Positions 1 through 9,459 of a stretch of DNA of 64,000 bases are shown piece by piece. The DNA comes from Streptomyces uncialis. Its GTDB lineage: Bacteria; Actinomycetota; Actinomycetes; Streptomycetales; Streptomycetaceae. The stretch is from assembly GCF_036250755.1 (NCBI RefSeq), contig NZ_CP109583.1:6983501-7047500 (forward strand), in the 5' to 3' direction. The number at the start of each line of letters is the position of its first letter. Position 1 is the stretch's first letter. The notes under the pieces are model-generated. The model was given only the letters and a program-made list of their open reading frames with translations, ran no database searches and had not been told where the DNA came from. Position numbers and translations under genes: made by a program.

Positions 1-1388
1 GTGGTGTTCGACGGGCTCAGCAGCCGCCCTCCGGCCGCCGCGAGCGCCGGGGCGGGCACCGCCCCGCCCGGCGCGCCCGTCGCCTCCTCGATGTCCGCCG
101 GGGTGCGCACCTCGTGCCACAGCAGCCGCTCCCGCAGCCTCGGCACCGCGCGCCCGGCCGTGTCGATCATCCGCTCGGCCAGCCCCAGCACCTCGTCCCG
201 CCGGTCGCCCGCTCCCGCGCCCGCCGCGACCGTCGCCGTGAGCGTCACCGCCTCGTGCTCCGCGTCGGGCACGCCCGCGGGGTCACCGGTGCTCAGCACG
301 GCCACCGTGGGCCGCTCCGGCAGCCCCGGTACGGCACCGGACAGGGCGTCCAACTCGCCGTCACGGTCGGTCGTGTGGACCACCGTGCGGTACGCGGTGC
401 CCTCGGGGCGGGCGCCCCGCAGCGCCAGCATCACCGTGAGCCGACTGGCGGTCCCCGGGCGGGCCGGGACGGCCTCCGGCGCGCGCGGCTCCGTGCCCGG
501 GAGCATCCCCGCCAGCACGGCGGGCGCCACCCCGGCGACCACATGGTCCGCCTCGGTCACGGAGCCGTCGGCCAGCTCGACGCCGACCGCTCGGCCGTCC
601 TTCTCCACGATCCGGGTCACCGCCGTGCCGAAGCGGAACTCCACCCGGCGCGCCAGACACCGCTCATGGACGGCCCGCGCCAGCTCGCGCATACCGCCGC
701 CCACCGACCACACCCCGAACGTCTGCTCCAGGTACGCCAGCACCGACGCGCCCGCCGGGGCCGTCCTCGGGTCGAGCCCCCACTCCAGCGGATAGCTCTC
801 CAGCAGGGCGCGCAGCCGTGGCTCGCCCGCCAGCTCCAGCTCGGCGATCCCGCTCACGGTCGTCGCCACCAGGTCGCGGCGCAGCAGCCGCTTGCGGGGC
901 AGCGCCGGGTACGGCTCACGCTCCGCCAGCACCTCCCAGTTCGGCCACAGGGGCTCCTCCAGGAGCGGGCGGCGGGCCCGGTCCCAGGCGTCCCGGGCGC
1001 GGTTGACGAACGCCGCCCACAGCGCGCCCGCGTCCCCGCCGAGCGCGGTGTCCAGCGCCTCGGCGACGCCCGCGCGCGACGCGTGGGGCAGGAACACCTC
1101 CGTGCCGTCCGCGAAGACATGGCGGGACGCGGGCTCCACCTGCGACAGCTCGACGCACCGCTCCAGCGGCTCCTTGCCGGTCTTGACGAACAGATCGCGC
1201 TGCACGGCGGGCAGCAGCAGCAGACCGGGGCCCGTGTCGAACGTGAATCCGTCCCGCGCGAAGGAGCCCACGGCACCGCCGTAGGTGTCCCCGCGCTCAA
1301 GGACCACCACGCTGTGGCCCGCGATGGCCAGCCGCGCGGCGGCCGCCATGGCGCCCATGCCCGCGCCGATCACCGCAATCCGTCCCAT
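1..1388 (-). CDS. Phytoene desaturase-family FAD-dependent oxidoreductase (C-terminus cut by window edge)
   Basis: The protein starts at ATG 1388 (minus) with MGRIAVIGAGMGAMAAAARL, a Rossmann FAD-binding GxGxxG motif followed by a basic/acidic strand end (VVVLERGDTYGG), as in carotenoid desaturases and related amine-oxidase-fold enzymes. About 462 codons are visible and the frame is still open at base 1, so the C-terminal FAD-binding part is missing. The family uses FAD to dehydrogenate or isomerise hydrophobic substrates. No crtB or crtE neighbour is visible, so a carotenoid role is not implied. Many streptomycetes carry such a lone desaturase-like gene beside the dcw cluster. Family assignment is secure; the substrate is unknown. 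Confidence 0.8.
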   Translation of the reverse strand, partial: MGRIAVIGAGMGAMAAAARLAIAGHSVVVLERGDTYGGAVGSFARDGFTFDTGPGLLLLPAVQRDLFVKTGKEPLERCVELSQVEPASRHVFADGTEVFLPHASRAGVAEALDTALGGDAGALWAAFVNRARDAWDRARRPLLEEPLWPNWEVLAEREPYPALPRKRLLRRDLVATTVSGIAELELAGEPRLRALLESYPLEWGLDPRTAPAGASVLAYLEQTFGVWSVGGGMRELARAVHERCLARRVEFRFGTAVTRIVEKDGRAVGVELADGSVTEADHVVAGVAPAVLAGMLPGTEPRAPEAVPARPGTASRLTVMLALRGARPEGTAYRTVVHTTDRDGELDALSGAVPGLPERPTVAVLSTGDPAGVPDAEHEAVTLTATVAAGAGAGDRRDEVLGLAERMIDTAGRAVPRLRERLLWHEVRTPADIEEATGAPGGAVPAPALAAAGGRLLSPSNT

Positions 1389-1914
1389 GCGGCGACTTTA
1401 TCGGCCACCACCGACAGCGCCGCCGGGAGGCCGCCGACAGGCCCCGCACGGGGTCCGTGGCGGCTCCGGCGACGGCCCCGACGAGGACGGCGGGCCCGGA
1501 CAAGAGGACGCGGGCCCAGACCTGAGTACCGGTACCTAGCGGCGGAGATGAGTACCCGCGCGGATGGGCCGCCACCCGGGGAAACGGGAGAGTGGAGGCA
1601 CGGAGGAGGACGCCGGAACGGTACCGCCGACACGGGGCGGCGGAACGGAATGGCGCTCCTTGACCGTGGCTCCCCCTGACCAGGGGAGCGGTGACCGAGG
1701 AGCCGGGGGGTGTCCAGGGCTCCACGGGCACAGGATCGCCGTGGCGACACGGAGGACCGCGAAAAATGGGGGACACGGGGGAACGCGCCGCTGCGGCGAG
1801 GGCTCAGGGGGATGAGCTTCGCTGGAGCGGCGCGTTCGTCCGCCGTGGGTCAGCGGTCGGTCCACCGCCCGCCCGCCGTACCGCCGTCTGCCGTCCCCGC
1901 GTCCGCCGCGCGTG
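1389..1914. other. Intergenic region upstream of the desaturase-like gene
   Basis: No convincing gene is seen in these 526 bases; frames here lack codon bias or start signals. It contains a perfect palindrome GTACCGGTAC at 1526-1535, inside GAGTACCGGTACCTAG. This could be an operator or part of a promoter for the minus-strand oxidoreductase. Confidence 0.4.
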
Positions 1915-2526
1915 TCAGGCGCCGCCGCCGACGCGTCCCTGGAGCAGCCGGGACAGTGCCGCGTGGACGTCGTCCAGTGAGCGTTCGGGCTGGAAGGAAC
2001 GCCAGTCCAGCGCGGCCACCAGGACCATGCCGACCAGCGCCGCCGAGGTCAGCGGGACGTCGATGTCCCCGCTCAGCTCCCCGCGCTCGACACCCGTCCG
2101 CAGCACACCCTCGACCACCGCGACGGTCTCCTGGCGGACCGCCATCAGGGTCGAGTTCCACGACCGGTTGGTACGCCACAGCTCCGCGACGTAGAGCTGG
2201 GTGAAGGACGGGTACCGCTCGATGAAGACGAGCCCCGCGCGGACCAGCGCGTCCAGCGCGTCCGCACTCCCGCCACCCGCGCGCGTGGTGCTCTCCGCCG
2301 CGTCGCGCAGGGACGCGGTCAGCAACTCCACGCCGTGCCGCAGCAACTCCTCGAACAGGACGGACTTGCTGGCGAAGTTGTAGTACACCGTCCCCTTGGC
2401 CACTCCGGCCCGTTCGGCGATCTCGTCCACGGTCGTCGCCGAGAAGCCCTGCTCGGCGATGAGGGTCACAGCGGCCTCGTACAGCTTCTGCCGGGTCGCC
2501 TGACGTCGGGTGCTGCTGCTGTCCAT
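1915..2526 (-). CDS. TetR/AcrR-family transcriptional regulator
   Basis: 203 residues from ATG 2526, chosen because the TetR domain begins almost at once (TRQKLYEAAVTLIAEQGF). The helix-turn-helix is clear: TTVDEIAERAGVAKGTVYYN then FASKSVLFEELL, the standard TetR DNA-binding signature at roughly residues 30-65. The rest is the helical ligand-binding and dimerisation domain. The open frame extends upstream to 2856, but that part is Gly/Pro-rich and unlike coding sequence. It lies divergent from the methyltransferase gene and downstream of nothing it is coupled to. TetR proteins usually repress their own promoter and a neighbour, so the 583-base gap towards 3110 is the obvious place for an operator. 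The inducer is unknown. Confidence 0.9.
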   Translation of the reverse strand: MDSSSTRRQATRQKLYEAAVTLIAEQGFSATTVDEIAERAGVAKGTVYYNFASKSVLFEELLRHGVELLTASLRDAAESTTRAGGGSADALDALVRAGLVFIERYPSFTQLYVAELWRTNRSWNSTLMAVRQETVAVVEGVLRTGVERGELSGDIDVPLTSAALVGMVLVAALDWRSFQPERSLDDVHAALSRLLQGRVGGGA

Positions 2527-3109
2527 GGCTCCGATTCTCACAGGGCCGGCCATGCCCCCGGTGCGCCGGTCACGGTCGGACCTCCCGTGGCCGGGGATCG
2601 TCCCGCCGCCCTTGGGCGGTCCGCCCGTGAGATCCCCGGAGCCCTCGTACAGCGGGTGCGCCCCGCCGTCCGGATCGCCCGCTCCGGCCCCAGGAGGCCC
2701 ACCCCCGCTCCCACCCCCGGTCCAGGGGCGGCGGGCCCGTCCGGGCGCCCCTGAGGCCTTGTGGAGCCCCTCGGCGCCGTCCGCGGCCTTCGTGGCGCCC
2801 TTGTCGGGCGCGTGGACCTCCGCGACGCGCTCACGCGACCGGCCGCCGCGGTCCACCGCCGGGGACGGACACCACGACCACCGTCAGCCCCCGACGGCCG
2901 GCGCCGGCCGACCCGGACCGCCCGGCACCGCGGGCGGGACGAAAGACGGTGTTCACAAGGCGATAGGGGAGGCAATGTCCACGAGGCAATAGGGTGGGGC
3001 GGACCTGAAGCCTCACCGGTCGGCACGGCCCCGAGCCCATCCGCCCGGGAGGCCCACCCGATCGCTACCGCCGCAGGACGGGCGGTGCCGTGCCGAGGAG
3101 TCAGTTGCA
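2527..3109. other. Divergent intergenic region between tetR-type gene and methyltransferase
   Basis: 583 bases without a supported gene. Near 2957-2994 there are two direct copies of AGGCRATAGGG (R = G or A) in an otherwise more AT-rich patch, a candidate regulatory site. A GAGGAG ribosome-binding site for the methyltransferase lies at 3095-3100. Confidence 0.4.
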
Positions 3110-3874
3110 GTGTCGGACCCGATGCGCCCCCGCGCTTCCCTCCGAACCGCCGTGGTCTGGGACGTGCTGAAGGACGCCCTCGACCAGCGGGTCAAGACCA
3201 CGGGACGCGACGTGCTCGACGTCCTCGACACGGGCGGCGGCAGCGGCAACTTCGCCGTGCCCGCCGCCCACCTCGGCCACCGGGTCACCGTGGTCGACCC
3301 CAGCCCCGACGCCCTGTTCGCCCTGGAGCGCCGCGCCGCCGAAGCGGGCGTCGAGGACCGGGTCAAGGGCGTCCAAGGCGACGCACACGGCCTCTTCGAC
3401 GTCGCCGAGCGCGACAGCTTCGACGTGGTCCTGTGCCACGGCGTCCTGGAGTACGTCGACGACCCCGCCGTGGGCGTCCGCAACGCCATCGGCGCGCTGC
3501 GCCCCTCCGGGGTCCTCAGCCTGCTCGCCGCGGGTCTCGGCGGCGCCGTCCTCGCCCGTGCCCTCGCCGGTCACTTCACCGAGGCCCGGCGCGCCCTCGG
3601 TGACCCGGCCGGCCGCTGGGGCGACTCCGACCCGGTGCCCCGGCGCTTCACCGCCGACCAGCTCACCGGGCTGGTCACCGCCGCCGGTCTGCGGGTGGAC
3701 GCCGTGCACGGGGTGCGGATCTTCGCGGACCTGGTGCCCGGGGTCCTCGTGGACACCGAGCCCGGCGCCCTGGAGGCCCTTCTGAAGCTGGAGGCCGCCG
3801 CCGCCGAGCAGCCGGCGTTCCACTCGGTGGCGACCCAGTTGCACGTGCTGGGCACCCGGCAGGATGCCGCGTAA
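3110..3874 (+). CDS. Class I SAM-dependent methyltransferase
   Basis: 254 residues from GTG 3110 with GAGGAG at 3095-3100. The SAM-binding motif I is LDVLDTGGGSGNFAVPAA around residue 40. It is followed by the acidic strand end VTVVDPSPDAL and, later, the motif IV-like FDVVLCHGVLEYVDDP. This is the methyltransf_11/UbiE-type fold. The C-terminal part (RRFTADQLTGLVTAAGLRVD) resembles small-molecule methyltransferases, not RNA or protein ones. Homologues sit at this position beside DUF3040 in streptomycetes, but the substrate is not known. It is a single gene with about 280 bases before the next start. Confidence 0.88.
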   Translation: MSDPMRPRASLRTAVVWDVLKDALDQRVKTTGRDVLDVLDTGGGSGNFAVPAAHLGHRVTVVDPSPDALFALERRAAEAGVEDRVKGVQGDAHGLFDVAERDSFDVVLCHGVLEYVDDPAVGVRNAIGALRPSGVLSLLAAGLGGAVLARALAGHFTEARRALGDPAGRWGDSDPVPRRFTADQLTGLVTAAGLRVDAVHGVRIFADLVPGVLVDTEPGALEALLKLEAAAAEQPAFHSVATQLHVLGTRQDAA

Positions 3875-4155
3875 CCCTGACGGACCATGGTCAAACGCCG
3901 CTGATCAGGTCCGCAGTGGCACATGGAGTACGCCACACGCCACCCGATCGGGCGCCACTCGCCGTATGATCGGGGGAGACGGTCCGGCATGACGGACGGG
4001 TCGCCGGGGAATGGACGCCTCAGCGGGCCGGAGCGCCATGACGGGTTCTGACTGGCGAATTGGCGTAGAGGGGCGGGTTTCACGGGGGCGATTCCCTGCC
4101 TATCCTGAAGGGAACCCCCCGGTCGCCCCGGCGACTGCACGATGAGGAGGACTCC

Positions 4156-4554
4156 GTGCCGCTCTCGGAGCACGAGCAGCGAATGCTCGAGCAAATGGAG
4201 CGAGCGCTGTACGCCGAAGATCCCAAGTTCGCGACAGCGCTTGAGGGAAGCGGGCTGCGTACGTACACCCGGCGACGGGTGTATCAGGCGGTCGCAGGCT
4301 TTCTGGTGGGTATCGCGCTCCTCATGGCCGGTATGGTCGCCCAGCAGATCTGGATCAGCGTGGTGGGCTTCCTCGTCATGCTGGGGTGCGCGGTGCTCGC
4401 CGTGACCGGATGGCGTAAAGCGCCGAAACCAGGTGAGCAGCAGGCGGCGGGTCAGCCTGCGGCGCGACAGCAAGGGCGCCAGCGGCGGTCCGTGATGGAC
4501 CGCATCGAGCAGCGGTGGCAGCGCCGCCGCGACGAGCAGGACGGCTCCCGCTAG
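4156..4554 (+). CDS. DUF3040 membrane protein
   Basis: 132 residues from GTG 4156, preceded by GAGGAGG at 4144-4150. The N-terminus MPLSEHEQRMLEQMERAL is the DUF3040 signature. It is followed by an amphipathic region and two closely spaced membrane helices (about residues 48-88: FLVGIALLMAGMVAQQIWI and VVGFLVMLGCAVLAV). The C-terminal tail is basic and Gln/Arg-rich and probably cytoplasmic. The family is confined to actinobacteria and is of unknown function. This copy is conserved next to the moxR/DUF58/transglutaminase genes. A weak promoter candidate (TATCCT at 4101-4106) lies upstream. Confidence 0.9.
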   Translation: MPLSEHEQRMLEQMERALYAEDPKFATALEGSGLRTYTRRRVYQAVAGFLVGIALLMAGMVAQQIWISVVGFLVMLGCAVLAVTGWRKAPKPGEQQAAGQPAARQQGRQRRSVMDRIEQRWQRRRDEQDGSR

Positions 4555-4744
4555 GGCGCCCGCCTCTCGGCGGTCCGGCCACCGGAGGATGTCCCTGGCG
4601 GGACGGCCTCCGCGCACTTTCCGCTTCCCGCCCCCAGGTCCTCGACCTGGGGGTCTCTCACGTGCCCTGTTGCCCGTACGCCCGGCGATGCCCTGGGTGG
4701 TCCCGGCCATCCGCGTCTTGTCCCTGTACAGGTCGTCCGTGGGT

Positions 4745-4951
4745 GCGCGGTTCCCCGTGCCCCTGGGTTTCCTGTGCTGAGCCCACTTGTTCCTGTGCGG
4801 GTACCCGGTGGTTCCGCGCAGTTCCCCGCGCCCCTTCGGGCGCACTTCCGGCCCGGGCCTTTCGGGTGCGGGCGGTCTCGCCGGGGGCGTTCGGCCGGGC
4901 CTACGTGTTCCTGTGCGGGTACTCGGTGGGTGCGCAGTTCCCCGCGCCCCT
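4745..4951 (-). repeat. Left (inverted) arm of the GGGGCGCGGGGAACTGCGC repeat family
   Basis: Three copies of the core run in minus orientation: 4745-4764, 4816-4835 and 4932-4951, each reading GCGCRGTTCCCCGYGCCCCT on the plus strand. They are the reverse complement of the core found many times in the tandem array just to the right. Spacing is irregular (71 and 116 bases). The two arms face each other between convergent genes, so a transcript crossing the region could fold into long hairpins. Confidence 0.85.
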
Positions 4952-5020
4952 TCGGGACGCGTATCCTCCGTAGCCCGCCGGGTGCGGACAGCGACCCGCC
5001 CACACCCAGGGCGACAACCC

Positions 5021-5520
5021 AGGGGCGCGAGGAACCGCGCACCCCCGTCCGGCCCGCACCGGGACATGTACGCCCGGCCGGACGGACCTAGGGGCGCGGG
5101 GAACTGCGCACCCCCGTCCGGCCCGCACGGGGACACGTACGCCCAGGTGGACGGACCCAGGGGCGCGGGGAACTGCGCACCCCCGTCCGGCCCGCACGGG
5201 GACACGTACGCCCAGGTGGACGGACCCAGGGGCGCGGGGAACTGCGCACCCCCGAACGGCCCGCACGGGGACACGTACGCCCACGTGGACGTACCCAGGG
5301 GCGCGGGGAACTGCGCACCCCCGTCCGGCCCGCACGGGGACACGTACGTTCAGGTGGACGTACTCAGGGGCGCGAGGAACTGCGCACCCCCGTCCGGCCC
5401 GCGCAGGGACACGTACGCCCAGGTGGACGGACCTAGGGGCGCGGGGAACTGCGCACCCCCGTCCGGCCTGTACGGGGACACGTACGCCCAGGTGGACGGA
5501 CCCAGGGGCGGCGGGCGAAG
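5021..5520 (+). repeat. 69-bp tandem repeat array, seven full units plus a partial
   Basis: The core AGGGGCGCGGGGAACTGCGC (with small changes) recurs at 5021, 5090, 5159, 5228, 5297, 5366, 5435 and 5504, always exactly 69 bases apart. Units differ by only a few bases. Since 69 is a multiple of three, both strands show long open frames that read as a repeated peptide, but composition and context argue against coding. There are no unique spacers, so it is not a CRISPR. It lies between the 3' ends of the DUF3040 gene (+) and the transglutaminase gene (-). The same core occurs again at 30881-31060. Confidence 0.95.
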
Positions 5521-5674
5521 GCCACCCGCACGCAACCCGGCACCCCCGGACCCTCGGGACCTCGGCACCGCCCGGACCCCGGAATCCACGAACCCCCGGT
5601 CCGCGGGCCGTCGGGTCCGCGAACCGGGGGAGCGAATCATGGCGCGGGGGTCCGGGGGAACCGGTCCGGGCCGG

Positions 5675-8101
5675 TCAGGGTGCTTCCGCGCCGCCCCGGA
5701 CGGGGAACCGTGCGCGGAGCCGGGCCAAGCCGTCGCCCGCGCGGCCCCGCAGGGCCTGCCAGCGGTCCGACAGGGCCCACACCACCCGTACCGCCGACCG
5801 GGGCGCCAGCAGGGCCCGCAGCCCGGCCCAGCGCCCCATGGACGCCCGCAGGGCACCCCGTACCGCGCGTACCTCGTCGGCGAGGCCCGCGGCCGCCCGG
5901 GGGGCGGGCGCGTACAGCACCTGCTCCACCGCCTCCGCGACCTTCCGCAGGGACTCCGCGGCCCCCGTGTCCAGCCGGGCGACCCGCGCGATCCGGGCCG
6001 CCGTCGTACGGGGTGTCTCGGAGGCGTCCGGGGCGATCCCGTGGTCCCACGCGGTGTCCAGGAGTTCCCGCCACACCAGGAGGACCCGTGTCGCCGCGTC
6101 CGAGTCGGTCCGGCCGCCCGAGGCGCCGAGCCGCACGGCCCGCTTCCGCAGCCGCCACAGCATCGGCAGGAACGGCACCGTGAGCGCGGCCACCACCCCC
6201 AGCGTGATCAGCAGGATGGTGCCGACCGGCGGGCCACCGCCCGACGAACCGGCGGTCACCGCCGGCGCCGCCGTCCCGCAGCCGCCGTCCAGCCGCTTCT
6301 GCTCGACCGAGCAGCTCTCGGAGGCCGACGGCGCGGCCGACGGCGCGCTCGACGCGGTCTCCGAGGGCGTCCCCGCCGGGGTGCTGGGCGAGCCCGCGGG
6401 GGTGTCCGGCTGGGTGTAGTCCGGAGTCGAACCGCGCGCGGGCGTCGGCTCGAACCGGGTCCAGCCCGCGCCCTCGAAGTAGAGCTCGGGCCACGCGTGC
6501 GCGTCCCTGAGCCCCACCGACATCTTCCCGTCGGACTGCGGGGTCCCCGGGGTGAAGCCGACCGCGACCCGCGCCGGGATGCCCAGCGTGCGGGCCATCG
6601 CCGCCATCGAGAACGAGAAGTGCACACAGAAGCCCTGCTTCTGCTGGAGGAAACGCGCGATCGCGGCACTCCCGCTGCCCGCGGCCACCTCCGTGTCGTA
6701 CGTGAAGCCGCCGTCCACCGCGAACCAGTCCTGGAGCTTCACGGCCCGCTCGTAGTCGTTCGAGGCGCCCACGGTCACTCGCCGGGCCGTCTCCTCGACC
6801 ACGTCCGGCAGCGAACCCGGTATCCGGGTGAACTCCTGCTTGAACTCGGGCGGCGGCGCCGGAGCCCCGGCGAGCTGGGCCGCCGTCGGCTGCACTATCA
6901 GGCTTCTGACCTGGTAGTCCGCGCCCTTGGTGGTCTGCCCGTGGTCACCGACCAGGGTCCGGCCCACCGGCTCGTACCGCCAGCGGCCGTCGATCTCGAC
7001 CCCGCTCGCCGGGAACGGCATCGGCAGCCAGTCCTGCGCGTACCAGCCGGCCGCCTCGATCCGGGTGGTGACCTCGGAACGCTTGACCTCGGGGCTGAGC
7101 CCGGCGGGATCGGGGAACGTCGACGGGACATCGCCGATGTCCCGGACCGAGGGCTTCCACGCGCTGCCGTCGAAGGAGTCCAGGGCGACGATCCGCAGAT
7201 ACATCTCCTGGGTGTCGGGGGTGTTCGTGGTGTACCGCATCACCTCCCTGTCCTCGGGCTGGTTGAGGCTGTTCTGGAGCGACACCAGCGGATTGACGGC
7301 GGAGATCGTGCCGCCCTCCGCGTCGCCCGTGCCCCTGCCGCGTCCCGTCTCGCCCAGCAGGCCCCCGTCCAGCGCGGGCAGCGCCAGCGGGACGACCAGG
7401 GCGATCCCGAGCGTGAGCGCGCCGATCCGGCGGCCGGTGCGCACCGGGCGGGCGGACCCGCCGCCGCTCTCCAGCCCGCCGAGCACCCGGCCCCGGGTGG
7501 ACGGCGGTCCGCCGAAGACCCGGCCCCACTGCGAGAGCCGGTCGCGGCCCTCGGCGAGCAGGAGCAGCAGATAGCCGGCCGCCGCCAGCAGGAACCACAC
7601 CCAGCCGGCCTCGCCGCCGCCGATTCCCGCGGCCACCGAGTACAGCGCGAGCAGCGGCAGCCCCGCCGGGGCCGCGCTGCGGCAGGTCACCGCGAGGACG
7701 TCCACCGCCAGCCCGATCAGCAGGACCCCGCTGATCAGCACCAGCCGGACGCCGTCCGTCAGCGGCGCCGGTATCGCGTACCGGCCGATGTCGTCGCCGC
7801 CCGTGCGGACCAGCTCCGCGAACGCGGTGACGGTGTCGGGGCCGGGCAGGAACCCCGCGACGGCCCGGTCACCGACGAACAGCGCGGTCAGCAGCAGCAC
7901 CGACGTCGCGAGCTGCGCGAGGACGGTCACCGGCCGGGGCGTCGGGACCCGCCGGGCGACGATGCCGACGGCCGTCTGGCAGCCGATCAGCACGGCCGCC
8001 TGGACCAGCCAGGTGGGCGTCTCCATCAGCGGGACCAGCGAGGTCGCCGCCAGCAGTGTGGCGAGCGCGGCGCACAGCGCCAGTCGAGTACGGCCGCTCA
8101 T
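5675..8101 (-). CDS. Transglutaminase-like membrane protein (TgpA/DUF3488 type)
   Basis: 808 residues from ATG 8101, which overlaps the DUF58 stop by four bases (ATGA). The N-terminal 200 residues or so hold about six membrane helices (for example LALCAALATLLAATSLVPLM), matching the DUF3488/TgpA N-terminal domain. An extracytoplasmic transglutaminase-like core follows with Cys492 (QGFCVHFSF), His535 (RDAHAWPEL) and Glu551 (TRFEPTP) as the likely triad. A Ser/Pro/Thr-rich linker, another membrane helix (VGTILLITLGVVAALTVPFL) and a cytoplasmic DUF4129-like tail complete it. The MoxR-DUF58-TgpA trio is a widespread envelope-associated cassette. Its substrate is unknown. Confidence 0.93.
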   Translation of the reverse strand: MSGRTRLALCAALATLLAATSLVPLMETPTWLVQAAVLIGCQTAVGIVARRVPTPRPVTVLAQLATSVLLLTALFVGDRAVAGFLPGPDTVTAFAELVRTGGDDIGRYAIPAPLTDGVRLVLISGVLLIGLAVDVLAVTCRSAAPAGLPLLALYSVAAGIGGGEAGWVWFLLAAAGYLLLLLAEGRDRLSQWGRVFGGPPSTRGRVLGGLESGGGSARPVRTGRRIGALTLGIALVVPLALPALDGGLLGETGRGRGTGDAEGGTISAVNPLVSLQNSLNQPEDREVMRYTTNTPDTQEMYLRIVALDSFDGSAWKPSVRDIGDVPSTFPDPAGLSPEVKRSEVTTRIEAAGWYAQDWLPMPFPASGVEIDGRWRYEPVGRTLVGDHGQTTKGADYQVRSLIVQPTAAQLAGAPAPPPEFKQEFTRIPGSLPDVVEETARRVTVGASNDYERAVKLQDWFAVDGGFTYDTEVAAGSGSAAIARFLQQKQGFCVHFSFSMAAMARTLGIPARVAVGFTPGTPQSDGKMSVGLRDAHAWPELYFEGAGWTRFEPTPARGSTPDYTQPDTPAGSPSTPAGTPSETASSAPSAAPSASESCSVEQKRLDGGCGTAAPAVTAGSSGGGPPVGTILLITLGVVAALTVPFLPMLWRLRKRAVRLGASGGRTDSDAATRVLLVWRELLDTAWDHGIAPDASETPRTTAARIARVARLDTGAAESLRKVAEAVEQVLYAPAPRAAAGLADEVRAVRGALRASMGRWAGLRALLAPRSAVRVVWALSDRWQALRGRAGDGLARLRARFPVRGGAEAP

Positions 8102-9459
8102 GACCAACCCCCCGTTCCCCCCGTGAGCCCGGTGCCGACGCGCTCGCGGTCCGCCTGGCGCCACATGTCCGTGACACTCGATCCGGGTGCCACGGCGACA
8201 GCCGTCCAACCGGCCTCGCCCAGCATCCTCAGCCGTTCCCGGCAGTGCCTGCCGGGTTCGGCGCCCGCGCCCCGGCCCCACTGGTCGCTGTCCAGCACGA
8301 AGGCCACGGCCACCCCGCTGCGCTGCCGCATCCGGGCGACGGCCACGGCCTGTTCCTCGTCCATGTCGCCGAGGAACGCCACCAGCAGCCCCTCGCCGCC
8401 GCCTTGCAGCGCGTCGTACGCGCGGGACAGGCCCTCGCTGTCGGAGTGCTCGACGACGGCCAGGGTGTCCAGCATCAGTCCTGAGGTGTCCGCCGAGTCA
8501 TGACCGGCGCCGGTGAACCCGTCGGACCCCTCACCGGGCACCGAGGTCCCGGTGTCCGTCAGCAGCCGTACCGAGAATCCCCGTTCGATCATGTGCACCA
8601 GCGCGGACGCGGTGCCGGAGACGGCCCACTCGAACGCCGAGTCGGGCCCGGAACCGTCGTAGGCGATGTACCGGGTGTCCAGGAGCACCGTGCAGCGGGC
8701 GCGCTGCGGCTGCTCCTCGCGGCGCACCATCAGCTCGCCGTAGCGGGCGGTGGAACGCCAGTGCACCCGGCGCAGATCGTCGCCGTAGCGGTACCCGCGC
8801 GGGATCAGGTCGTCCTCACCGGCGAGGGCGAGCGAGCGCTGCCGCCCGTCGCCGTGCCCCGTCGACGAACCGCTGAGCCGCACCGCGGGCAGCGGCTCGA
8901 CCCGCGGGACGACGGTGAGGGTGTCGTACGTGGCGAAGGACCGGGTGAGTTCGCACATCCCGAACGGGTCGTTCAGCCGCAGCTGGAGCGGCCCCAGCGG
9001 GTACCGTCCGCGCAGATCGGAACGGACCCGGTACGACACCTCGCGGCGCCCGCCCGCCTCGACCCGGTCGAGGACGAAACGGGGCCGCGGACCGAGGACG
9101 TAGGGCACCCGGTCCTGGAGCATCAGCAGGCCGGTGGGCATCCGCGACACGTTCTCCACCCGCAGATGGACCCGCGCCTCCGACCCCGCCGGGACCCGCC
9201 CGGGGGAGAGCCTGCGGCTGCCCGCCACCCGGTAACGCGTGCGGTACAGCACCAGCGCGCACACCAGTGGCAGCACCGCCAGCAGCAGCCCCACCCGCAG
9301 CAGATCGCTCTGCCCGAGCACATAGGCGCACACCGCGGCGGCCACCCCCGCGGCGAGGAAGGACCGGCCGCGGGTGGTGAGCCCGGCGAGGGCGGTGCGC
9401 ACGCCGCCCCGGCCGTCCTCCGGATACGGACCGGACGGATCACCGGGGACCGTCATCAC
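8098..9459 (-). CDS. DUF58 domain protein (MoxR-associated)
   Basis: 453 residues from GTG 9459, whose bases overlap the moxR stop (GTGA); an ATG directly follows at 9456. Two membrane helices near residues 30-70 (SFLAAGVAAAVCAYVLGQSD, LLLAVLPLVCALVLY) anchor a large domain. The DUF58 core is plain: LIPRGYRYGDDLRRVHWRST (around residue 220) and then a von Willebrand-A-like part with LDTRYIAYD. DUF58 proteins work with MoxR AAA ATPases, probably as metal-ion-binding adaptors for complex assembly. The overlaps on both sides show that it is translationally coupled to moxR and the transglutaminase gene. Confidence 0.93.
   Translation of the reverse strand: MMTVPGDPSGPYPEDGRGGVRTALAGLTTRGRSFLAAGVAAAVCAYVLGQSDLLRVGLLLAVLPLVCALVLYRTRYRVAGSRRLSPGRVPAGSEARVHLRVENVSRMPTGLLMLQDRVPYVLGPRPRFVLDRVEAGGRREVSYRVRSDLRGRYPLGPLQLRLNDPFGMCELTRSFATYDTLTVVPRVEPLPAVRLSGSSTGHGDGRQRSLALAGEDDLIPRGYRYGDDLRRVHWRSTARYGELMVRREEQPQRARCTVLLDTRYIAYDGSGPDSAFEWAVSGTASALVHMIERGFSVRLLTDTGTSVPGEGSDGFTGAGHDSADTSGLMLDTLAVVEHSDSEGLSRAYDALQGGGEGLLVAFLGDMDEEQAVAVARMRQRSGVAVAFVLDSDQWGRGAGAEPGRHCRERLRMLGEAGWTAVAVAPGSSVTDMWRQADRERVGTGLTGGTGGWS

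Noticed and set aside
2965..2991. Five-codon ORF with a strong GGGGAGG in the tetR-methyltransferase gap
   Set aside because: Too short and with no coupled downstream gene; probably chance within the direct repeats.
4901..5520. Repeat peptides of 23 residues read from the 69-bp array on either strand
   Set aside because: Open frames exist on both strands only because 69 is divisible by three and the DNA is GC-rich; no ribosome-binding site and intergenic position.
5021..5520. CRISPR array
   Set aside because: Units are contiguous and nearly identical along the full 69 bases; there are no unique spacers and no cas genes.
4787..8503. A 1238-codon plus-strand open frame across the repeat array and the transglutaminase gene
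   Set aside because: It is the antisense shadow of the transglutaminase and DUF58 genes joined to in-frame 69-bp repeats; no start signal and no domain.
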